Below, piece by piece: positions 1 through 5,840 of a stretch of 7,131 nt of DNA. Under the pieces are notes generated by a model. It did not search any database. It worked only from the letters and a program-made list of their open reading frames with translations, and was not told the origin of the DNA. Both the position numbers and the translations under genes were made by a program. The stretch is from positions 1 to 7,131 of the forward strand of contig JAFNAH010000194.1 of assembly GCA_017860075.1 (NCBI GenBank), written 5' to 3'. Each line of letters starts with the position of its first letter. The stretch's first letter is position 1. Origin of the DNA: Acidobacteriota bacterium (lineage in GTDB: Bacteria > Acidobacteriota > UBA6911).

Positions 1-1
1 G

Positions 2-997
2 ACGGTGGCGACCAACCAGGGAACAGGCAACCAGATCCGGCTGAATCTCGGGCCTCGTCAGACGCTCCGGATCGAGACGCTCGGCACTGCGAGCCTGAAA
101 GCCGGATATGCCATCGTGCGGAATCTCGAGGCCACGACTGCCTTTCCCGACGACTACGATGTAGGGGTAACCGTGTATTTCGAAATTGCCAGGGGTGGTG
201 CTGTTATCGACACGATCAGCGTCCCGGTAGGACAGCCGACAGCCTACTGGACATTCCCCGTTCAGACCGCGATTTCGCAGGAACTCGTAACCGGATTCGC
301 CATCGTGAACCCGGATGAGAAGACGTCCCGCTCCATCAAGTTGGACCTCTGGCAGGCCGGTGCGACACCGTCATCGGCTGCCACTTTCTATGACACATAC
401 ACGCTGAACCTGAACTCGAAAGAGCAGAAGGCAGTCTATCTCAACCAGCTTTTCCCGAATCTTTCCAGCTTCCGCGGCAGCCTGGAGGCAGAATCGCTGA
501 ATCAGCAATCAGTCGCCGTCATCGCCCTCCTGCAGAGCCCGACTCCGACCGGCCTGCAGTATGCGACCATGGTGCCGACGTATTTTGACTCTCTCGTACG
601 GAACTCAACGATAGTCTTCGCTCAAGGTTTCGCGCTGGATGCGGATATCCCCGTTTCGGATTATCTGGACGAAGACTCGCGGCCCTGGGATATTGAATAC
701 AGTGAGGTCATTACAGGTTCGGCGTCTCGCGAATTGACGACGCTGAACGGCGCGAAACTGGCAAGCATCGGCTCCATTGACTATGAATCGTTTGACAACT
801 TGACTCTGAAATACGTACAGGGTCTCCCATACAACCTCGACAGAATCGACATGAGCGACGGGTCGTCCAATCTGCAGGTCGATTTCGCATTTGCAGTCAA
901 GACCAATCTGGGGAGGTATGCCAAGGTCAGGGTTTCCAGGGTGATTTCTGAAGACACTGGAAAATCCCTCGGTCTAGAGGTGTACGTTTATCGATAG
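2..997 (+). CDS. Partial beta-rich surface/secreted protein, C-terminal part
   Basis: The frame is open through the left edge. A GTG lies at position 5, but the sequence there has no signal peptide and already reads like the middle of a beta-strand domain, so I treat the gene as cut off at its 5' end. About 330 residues are visible. Residues 30-185 alternate short beta-like strands with a GFAIVNP turn near 97-103 and an LNQLFPNLSSFRGSLEAES stretch near 146-164. From memory this resembles modules at the C-termini of acidobacterial extracellular proteins (aliphatic 'AIVNP' then 'LFP...FRGxL'). The last ~105 residues form a second unit with NGAKLASIGS, a central LKYVQGL and a terminal FAVKTNLGRYAKVRVSR segment. 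No catalytic motif, cysteine pair or transmembrane segment is visible. The 3' half is less GC-rich than the polyP genes (781-840 is about 43% GC). Function is unknown; a structural or adhesion role is inference. It converges on the sixA-like gene and seems unrelated to it. Confidence 0.75.
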   Translation, partial: TVATNQGTGNQIRLNLGPRQTLRIETLGTASLKAGYAIVRNLEATTAFPDDYDVGVTVYFEIARGGAVIDTISVPVGQPTAYWTFPVQTAISQELVTGFAIVNPDEKTSRSIKLDLWQAGATPSSAATFYDTYTLNLNSKEQKAVYLNQLFPNLSSFRGSLEAESLNQQSVAVIALLQSPTPTGLQYATMVPTYFDSLVRNSTIVFAQGFALDADIPVSDYLDEDSRPWDIEYSEVITGSASRELTTLNGAKLASIGSIDYESFDNLTLKYVQGLPYNLDRIDMSDGSSNLQVDFAFAVKTNLGRYAKVRVSRVISEDTGKSLGLEVYVYR

Positions 998-1008
998 GCG
1001 GCTTCACA

Positions 1009-1030
1009 GCTGGAACTGCGCGCATCCAGC
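1009..1030. terminator. Weak candidate hairpin between convergent genes
   Basis: A perfect 6-base stem, GCTGGA at 1009-1014 pairing with TCCAGC at 1025-1030, encloses a 10-base loop that itself contains the self-complementary TGCGCGCA. It lies in the 43-base gap between the stop of the left-edge gene and the stop of the sixA-like gene, where a bidirectional terminator would be expected. No T-tract follows on either strand, so intrinsic termination is doubtful and the call rests mostly on position. Confidence 0.25.
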
Positions 1031-1040
1031 CCGTGCCGGG

Positions 1041-1541
1041 TCAGGATCGGATCTGCCTCGAGATTGCCGGGGTGAGGAGCCAGAGCAGCGTCCCGGCAGG
1101 CGTGGGATCCAGGCGGCCGACTTCCAGCGCGCAGACTCCGCCCTTCTTGAGCTCGAGATAATGTTCAGCAGATCCCCAGGCTATCTCGCCCGCTATCTCG
1201 CCGAGCGCCGGTTGATGGCCGACGATCATGACGGCGGAGAGTTTCCGGTCAGTTCGAAACTCCCTGTATAACGCAGACCGGTTTCCGGAAGGAGAGAGCG
1301 CGTCGGTAAGCTTCAGCGGGATGCCGCCTCCCATCTCCTCGACGACAATTTCCGCCGTCCGCCTCGCCCTCGGCAGCGGGCTGCTCAGGATCAACTCGGG
1401 CTTCACATCAACCGCGGCTAGGCCGCGGGCAATCTCCCGCATCTTTTTTGTTCCCTTGTCGGTGAGCGGTCGTTCGTCCTCGGGGACACCGGGCGTGCCG
1501 CTTGGGACTGCGTCGGAATGCCGGACGATATAGAGAATCAT
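1041..1541 (-). CDS. sixA: SixA-like phosphohistidine phosphatase
   Basis: This 166-residue protein is a short histidine phosphatase (phosphoglycerate-mutase-like fold) of SixA size. The N-terminal catalytic motif is IVRHSDA, with R7 and the nucleophile H8. It is followed by DERPLTDKG (22-30), the SSPLPRARRTAEI segment with R58 (53-65) and the second catalytic-pocket histidine in MIVGHQPAL (H109). A C-terminal LKKGGVCALEV strand near 130-140 is also typical of SixA. E. coli SixA removes phosphate from phosphohistidine on histidine-phosphotransfer proteins; the substrate here is unknown. No signal peptide is visible, so it should act in the cytoplasm. The ATG at 1541-1539 overlaps the stop of the CHAD gene by four bases (ATGA), and a GGAGAAG ribosome site lies five bases upstream (1553-1547). 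It is thus the second gene of a CHAD-sixA operon. Family assignment is strong; the exact SixA role is inferred. Confidence 0.88.
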   Translation of the reverse strand: MILYIVRHSDAVPSGTPGVPEDERPLTDKGTKKMREIARGLAAVDVKPELILSSPLPRARRTAEIVVEEMGGGIPLKLTDALSPSGNRSALYREFRTDRKLSAVMIVGHQPALGEIAGEIAWGSAEHYLELKKGGVCALEVGRLDPTPAGTLLWLLTPAISRQIRS

Positions 1542-2632
1542 TGCGGCTTCTCCACTTCTCTCTCCGCTGCGGCGGGCCGGGAGACCCTTCCGGCCGCACG
1601 GTCGAGCGCGTCGTGAATTCCCGCCTGGATTGCGGTCAAGGTGGGAAGTATCTCCTTCCGTTTTGAAGACTTGTGGTCCTCCACGTGGGCCAGGAGGCGC
1701 CCGATCTGAAAGGCAAGATGCGTCGTTTCCTTGCTGGTAAGGCGCCTTATTTGCGCCCGGAGCCGGTCACGGAGCACGGCCCAGTCATGGTACTCGCCGG
1801 CGCTATCCTGCAGAGCCCTCGCCATGGCCACCTCATCAGCGAGCCCGCCGGGCCAGGCAGGATCGAATATCTCCATCGCGTATCGAAGCTTCTTGGCGGC
1901 TATGCGCAGGGCGTGCAGCCGCTCATCGGAAGCGCGCGGGAAATCATACCTTGACCGGAATGAGAGTACCGGTTTCGCCAGATCCCTGACAACGTCGACC
2001 GCACGGGAGACAGGGCGGTCGGCGGGCGGGAAAAGAGATGCCTGGCGTGCGCGGCGAACCTTCGACGCCGCCTTGATCCGGGTATCCTGACCGGCCACCT
2101 CAGCGCTTTCGAGGAGCTCATCCTGGAGACGAACGGGCCCAAGCCCCTCAACCAGGGAGCGGAACTCGGCGCGCATCCGCCGGACATCCATTGCCCTGAG
2201 CTGGCGCACCATCTTCTCTTGGAGTCTGGCGACGTTCTTCCTGCAGCGCTCTTCGAGGTACTCACGGCAGAGGTTTTCGGCGAGGTCGCCTCCGTTTGTC
2301 AGGTCTTTCAGGAGCGTGAGGGTAACTTCCTCCTCGCGGGCCTTTCCAAGCGTCCGTGTGATCGCTTTTGCGGAATCGAAGGCGGCCTGCCAGGCCGCGG
2401 CCGGAAACAGGTCCTGGAACGCCTCCAGAGCGGCCCTCATCCGCCGGGATGCGACGCGTGTGTCGTGGATCGATTCCTCCCGTATCCCCCGCTTCAGGGT
2501 GGAGATTTCCCTGAGTAGCTGCTCGCTGCGCCTCAGAATGACCTGGGCTGCGAAATCGCGATCCATATCCTCAAGCGGGAAGTCCATAAGGGCGCTCAGC
2601 CTAACAAACCAATTGTGGTTTTGTAGCATCAT
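1538..2632 (-). CDS. CHAD domain protein (polyphosphate-binding family)
   Basis: The 364-residue protein is a CHAD (conserved histidine alpha-helical domain) protein. Established work shows CHAD domains bind polyP through a basic surface formed by two helical bundles. The first half carries the hallmark IHDTRVASRRMRAALEAF (H56, R59, R63, R64, R66), then LGKAREEEV near 95-103. The second half repeats the pattern with LHALRIAAKKLRYAMEIF (H240, R243, K247, K248, R250, Y251) and the YHDWAVL helix with H282. No CYTH/triphosphatase domain precedes it, so it is a stand-alone CHAD. The C-terminal ~20 residues (VSRPAAAEREVEKPQ) look disordered. It is transcribed divergently from the ppx-ppx-ppk1 genes and is followed by sixA. 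The coordinates give the longest frame, beginning MM; it lacks a ribosome site, and a candidate promoter overlaps it, so M16 (ATG at 2587-2585) may be the true start. A role in storing or localising polyP is inference. Confidence 0.87.
   Translation of the reverse strand: MMLQNHNWFVRLSALMDFPLEDMDRDFAAQVILRRSEQLLREISTLKRGIREESIHDTRVASRRMRAALEAFQDLFPAAAWQAAFDSAKAITRTLGKAREEEVTLTLLKDLTNGGDLAENLCREYLEERCRKNVARLQEKMVRQLRAMDVRRMRAEFRSLVEGLGPVRLQDELLESAEVAGQDTRIKAASKVRRARQASLFPPADRPVSRAVDVVRDLAKPVLSFRSRYDFPRASDERLHALRIAAKKLRYAMEIFDPAWPGGLADEVAMARALQDSAGEYHDWAVLRDRLRAQIRRLTSKETTHLAFQIGRLLAHVEDHKSSKRKEILPTLTAIQAGIHDALDRAAGRVSRPAAAEREVEKPQ
1547..1553 (-). promoter_or_regulatory. Ribosome binding site of sixA inside the CHAD gene
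   Basis: GGAGAAG on the minus strand sits five bases before the sixA ATG, within the last codons of the CHAD gene. With the ATGA overlap it suggests translational coupling plus an independent ribosome entry site. Confidence 0.6.
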
Positions 2633-2648
2633 ACGGGGTTATTATCAA
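2620..2648 (-). promoter_or_regulatory. Candidate sigma70-type promoter for CHAD-sixA
   Basis: On the minus strand, TTGATA (2648-2643; five of six match to TTGACA) is separated by exactly 17 bases from TACAAA (2625-2620; four of six match to TATAAT). The boxes sit in an AT-rich island in otherwise GC-rich DNA. Transcription would start near 2614-2612, downstream of the first ATG pair of the CHAD frame, leaving about 26 bases of leader before the ATG at 2587. The call is by eye only. Confidence 0.45.
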
Positions 2649-2725
2649 GCAGTGCGAGCCGCTCTCCCCGGCCGGGACCGACGGCAGATTGCCAGGCGGA
2701 AGCACGGGCTTTGGCTGGAAATCAC
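2633..2725. promoter_or_regulatory. Divergent control region between CHAD and ppx
   Basis: This 93-base gap must drive both the leftward CHAD-sixA genes and the rightward ppx-ppx-ppk1 genes. It contains the -35 box of the leftward candidate promoter. On the plus strand it has a TATTAT at 2640-2645 that could serve as a rightward -10, but I found no convincing -35 for it. A 10-base perfect palindrome, CCCGGCCGGG, lies at 2667-2676. No PHO-box-like repeat was recognised. The rightward promoter is therefore unassigned. Confidence 0.5.
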
Positions 2726-4312
2726 ATGAGAATCGCGGCGATCGACCTCGGGTCGAACTCATTTCACCTCCTGATAGCGCAGATCGCGAGCCCGTCATCC
2801 TTCGAGCCGGTGCTTCGGGAAAAGATGATGATCCAGCTGGGGAAAACCGCCCTGATCACGGGTCGGCTCGATCCCCGCGATATTGCGCGTGGTCTGCGTT
2901 GCCTGGACGAGTTCCGCCGCCTTGTACTCACCCGGCGGGTGGAGCGCACTATCGTCGTCGCGACAAGCGCGATCCGGGAGGCCGAGAACGGAGCGGAATT
3001 CCTGCACCGTGTGCGAAAGGAATGCGGCTTTCACGCGCGTGCCATTTCCGGCCGGGAGGAGGCGCGGCTGATCCATCTTGCCGTGACACGAACTGTGGAC
3101 CTGGGGACCGACAGGGTGCTCCTGGCGGACATAGGCGGGGGAAGTGTCGAGCTGAGTGTCGCGGACAGCGAAAAGATCTATTTCTCCACCAGCCTGAAGC
3201 TCGGCTTTCTCCGCCTCCAGGGAAGATTCGTCACAAGAGACCCGATGGCGAAGCGTGAGATGCGAACGCTGTCCGCTTTCCTGCATGATTCCCTCGCGGG
3301 GCCCCTGGGGAGCGTGCGCAGGCGCGGCCCGGTGCGGTTGATTGCGACGGGCGGTTCGATGGATTCGCTTCTGCGCCTGGCCCGTCAGCGCAACGGGTCG
3401 CGGCCGCGCACACCGGCCTCCCCCGACCGGGTCAGCCGCAAAGAGGTCCGCGCGATCATTTCCGATCTCAATGCCTTGCCTTCCGCAGTTCGGGCGGAGA
3501 GGTTCGACCTGGACCTCTCGCGGGCAGAATCCCTGCCGGTTGCCCTGATGACCCTCGATGCAATCCTGGAAGGATCAGGTATCGCCGGCGCCGAGATTTG
3601 CCCGGCCGCCTTGAGGGAAGGAGTGATTCTCGACTTCCTGAGAACCACGCAGGCACCCGAGCCTGCACCGATCGATGGGGGCGACCTGCGCACTCAGGCG
3701 ATTCTGGATCTGGCGCGGCGGTGCGACTACCCCGCCCAGCACTCGCACCGCGTGGCTCTCCTGGCGGGACAGATCTTCGAGCAGACCGCGAATCTGCACG
3801 GCCTGGGGGAATACGAGTCGAGACTGTTGCAGTACGGATCCCTGCTGCACGACATCGGATACCACATCTCTTACATCAAACACCACAAACACGCACGTTA
3901 CCTGGTCATGAACTGCGACCTGCGGGGTTTCACGCAATCCGAGAGGAGCCTGCTGGCGAGCGTTGTGCGCTATCACAGGCGAGCCGCACCCAAGGCTTCC
4001 CATGCTTCCCTCGCCGCCCTGCCGCCACGAGACAGGGAGGTTGTCAGTTCGCTGTCTGCGATCCTGAGGATCGCAGACGCCCTGGATGCGAGTCATTTCT
4101 CGGTAGTTGACGAAGTTTCCATCCGGCAAGTGCGCGGGAAAACGGTATTTCAGATCATGACCAACAGCATGCACCGGAAGGTTCCGCTCGATCTCGATGG
4201 CGTGAGGAAGCGCGCGCGCTATTTCGGGAAACTGTTCGGGGTCGATACGGCGTTCCGGATCAGAAGACCTCCGAGAATCGAAAGGACAGAGGCCGGGGTG
4301 CGCGCAGTATGA
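2726..4312 (+). CDS. ppx: Ppx/GppA phosphatase with C-terminal HD domain
   Basis: The 528-residue protein is a full-length exopolyphosphatase / guanosine pentaphosphatase, close to E. coli PPX in length. It has an actin-like (ASKHA) fold with phosphate loop 1 AIDLGSNSFHLL (D7, N11), the ATSAIREAEN segment (79-88), SGREEARLI (108-116, holding the catalytic glutamate region equivalent to E121 of E. coli PPX) and phosphate loop 2 ADIGGGSVELS (134-144). A GGSMDSL motif follows near 209-215. The C-terminal third is an HD-type helical domain with LLHDIGYH (H375, D376), the HHKHARYL cluster (386-393) and RIADALD (448-454). It hydrolyses terminal phosphates of polyP and/or pppGpp; the sequence alone does not say which. 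I chose the ATG at 2726 because GGAA lies five bases upstream and the family start 'MRIAAIDLG' matches; a TTG at 2711 would add five residues without support. It is the first gene of the rightward group, 27 bases before the next one. Confidence 0.92.
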   Translation: MRIAAIDLGSNSFHLLIAQIASPSSFEPVLREKMMIQLGKTALITGRLDPRDIARGLRCLDEFRRLVLTRRVERTIVVATSAIREAENGAEFLHRVRKECGFHARAISGREEARLIHLAVTRTVDLGTDRVLLADIGGGSVELSVADSEKIYFSTSLKLGFLRLQGRFVTRDPMAKREMRTLSAFLHDSLAGPLGSVRRRGPVRLIATGGSMDSLLRLARQRNGSRPRTPASPDRVSRKEVRAIISDLNALPSAVRAERFDLDLSRAESLPVALMTLDAILEGSGIAGAEICPAALREGVILDFLRTTQAPEPAPIDGGDLRTQAILDLARRCDYPAQHSHRVALLAGQIFEQTANLHGLGEYESRLLQYGSLLHDIGYHISYIKHHKHARYLVMNCDLRGFTQSERSLLASVVRYHRRAAPKASHASLAALPPRDREVVSSLSAILRIADALDASHFSVVDEVSIRQVRGKTVFQIMTNSMHRKVPLDLDGVRKRARYFGKLFGVDTAFRIRRPPRIERTEAGVRAV

Positions 4313-4715
4313 GCTGTCCGCCGCGGCCGGGGGAAGAGCATGGCTCAGACTCAGAGTAATCTGGTTGCCGCGATTGACATCGGCGCGAGCGCCATAAGGA
4401 TGGACATCGCCGAGGTGCGCCCGGACGGCACGCTGCACGTCCTCGACTCCCTCAAGCGGGGTGTTCAGCTCGGAAGAGACACCTTCACCGAGGGACACAT
4501 CGCCGAGGAATCGATTCGCGCCGCCTGCGAGGCGCTGAGACATTTCAAACAGGTCCTGGATACCTACGGGGTCGTCCGCTACCGCGCCGTCGCGACGAGC
4601 GCAGTCAGGGAGTCAGACAACAGCGACACCTTGGCAGGAGGAAAACCGCCTGACCTACACGGCCGTTGCGGAATGGCTGAAGGGCAGACCCGAGTTCAGC
4701 ACCGGGAAGAGCCTG

Positions 4716-5840
4716 GTGGTGGAGGTGGGCGGGGGGAGCGCGGACGTGAACCTCCTGACCGGCACCGAGCTGATGCAGTCAGGGACCTTTGCTCTCGGCT
4801 CCATCCGGATCCAGGAGAGCGTCGGCTCCCGAGGGGGTACGCGGGACCAGCAGGCGCGTCTGCTGAAACGGCAGATTACCAGCGTAATGGCCAACGTGAA
4901 GCGGGCAATCGATTTGAAGGAGGCAGCCAATTTCATCGCCATCGGTGGAGACGTCCGTTTCGCAGCACGCGTGCTCAAGGGGCCGGAGGTCAAGGGGGAT
5001 GCTTCCCTGATTCCACGGGAGACGTTCATCGATTTTGCCGACTCGATTGCCAAGCAGACGATCGACGGCCTGGTCAAGAAGTACTCCATCTCTTACATGG
5101 ATGCCGAAACGCTGATCCCTGCGCTCCTGACCTATATGCAGCTCCTCAAGGAGACCCAGGCCAAGGGCATCGTTGTGAGCGATGCGAGCATAAGGGCGGG
5201 TATCCTGCAGGACCTGCTGCCGGCGGACCAGGTCAAGCGCATCAAGCAGTTGACCAGCCAGATTCTGTCGGCAGCGCGCACACTCGGCCGGCGGTACCAG
5301 TTCGACGAGGGCCATGCCGAGCGTGTCCGTGAGTTGGGCGAACTCCTGTTCGACGAACTCCGCGCCGAGCATCGGCTGACGGAAAACCAGCGGCTCTACC
5401 TGCAGGTCGCCGCGATTCTGCACGACATCGGCCTATTCGTGAATTCCCGGGGGCACCACAAACACTCCCACTACCTGATCGCCAACTCCGGTCTTTTCGG
5501 CCTTCGGCAGCGCGAGCTCGAGATCATCGCCAACATCGCGCGCTATCACAGGCGGGCGCTGCCCCAGAGGACCCACACGTCCTATGTCTCCCTGGACAGG
5601 GAGGAGCGCATGCTCGTTTCGAAGCTGGCGGCGATTCTCCGCGTTGCGAACGCGCTGGACAAGGAGCACCTTCCCAAGGTGACCGACCTGAAAGTCACGC
5701 GGGAGGGCGACCAGCTCATCCTGCAGGCTCAGAATGTCTCGGATCTGAGCATGGAGAGGATGGCGCTTGCCGGCAGGAGTGAGCTCTTCAGCGAAGTTTT
5801 CGGGAAGAAGATCGTGCTCAGGGAGGAGGCGAGGACCTGA
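4716..5840 (+). CDS. C-terminal fragment of the broken Ppx paralogue
   Basis: This is the intact downstream frame of the broken gene, 374 residues if started at the GTG at 4716. GGGAAG at 4704-4709 lies six bases before this GTG, so internal initiation is possible though unproven. It keeps phosphate loop 2 (VEVGGGSADVNLL, near the N-terminus), the IAIGGDVRFAARVL segment and the full HD-type domain with AAILHDIGLF, GHHKHSHYLI and RVANALDKEHL. It lacks loop 1 and the catalytic glutamate region, so a fragment started here should not be an active phosphatase; the HD domain might still bind polyP or a partner (inference). Its TGA overlaps the ppk1 ATG by one base (TGATG), so its translation may feed ppk1. 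If the frame break is an error, this entry is simply the C-terminal part of one 516-residue protein. Confidence 0.5.
   Translation: MVEVGGGSADVNLLTGTELMQSGTFALGSIRIQESVGSRGGTRDQQARLLKRQITSVMANVKRAIDLKEAANFIAIGGDVRFAARVLKGPEVKGDASLIPRETFIDFADSIAKQTIDGLVKKYSISYMDAETLIPALLTYMQLLKETQAKGIVVSDASIRAGILQDLLPADQVKRIKQLTSQILSAARTLGRRYQFDEGHAERVRELGELLFDELRAEHRLTENQRLYLQVAAILHDIGLFVNSRGHHKHSHYLIANSGLFGLRQRELEIIANIARYHRRALPQRTHTSYVSLDREERMLVSKLAAILRVANALDKEHLPKVTDLKVTREGDQLILQAQNVSDLSMERMALAGRSELFSEVFGKKIVLREEART
5831..5834 (+). promoter_or_regulatory. Ribosome binding site of ppk1
   Basis: GAGG lies five bases before the ppk1 ATG, in a purine-rich stretch (5821-5834) inside the end of the upstream gene. 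It gives ppk1 its own ribosome entry in addition to the TGATG overlap. Confidence 0.6.

Larger units (their letters stand above)
4340..5840 (+). pseudogene. Second Ppx/GppA-HD paralogue, frame broken near 4631-4638
   Basis: The ATG at 4340 follows a GGGGGAAG ribosome site and begins a normal Ppx/GppA N-terminus: VAAIDIGASAIRMDIAEV (loop 1, D13), LKRGVQLGRDTF and RYRAVATSAVRESDNSDT. The family match then stops; the frame reads low-complexity sequence and ends at 5332. The match resumes in the next frame (+1) with QEENRLTYTAVAEWLKG from 4635 and runs intact to TGA at 5838-5840. Against the upstream paralogue, 22 codons (66 bases) are expected between the AEN/SDN position and the EE pair, but only 16 bases are present, so about 50 bases are missing (16 codons plus 2). 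Restored, the protein would be about 516 residues. The rest is well preserved, arguing for a recent deletion or a sequence error rather than old decay. Loop 1 reads DIGASA rather than the neighbour's DLGSNS, so it is a divergent copy, not a fresh duplicate. Confidence 0.8.

Noticed and set aside
4309..4359. A 16-residue open frame whose ATG overlaps the first ppx stop (ATGA)
   Set aside because: It has no recognisable feature and runs through the ribosome site of the next gene; the overlap is probably chance.
3575..4543. 322-codon minus-strand frame opposite the ppx genes
   Set aside because: It spans the HD domain of the first ppx, the gap and the start of the second, all coding on the plus strand; it has no family motif.
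4600..4720. Programmed ribosomal frameshift in the second ppx gene
   Set aside because: A shift would not restore the roughly 16 missing codons, and I saw no slippery heptamer at the switch point.
4640..5332. Continuation of the 4340 frame to 5332 as a real C-terminal extension
   Set aside because: Past the break it reads glycine/arginine-rich shadow sequence, while the neighbouring frame encodes clear Ppx/HD motifs over the same bases.
3968..5554. Identical 14-base stretches shared by the two ppx genes (3968-3981 and 5541-5554)
   Set aside because: They encode the conserved RYHRR motif in both paralogues; this is homology at a constrained site, not a mobile or recombination repeat.
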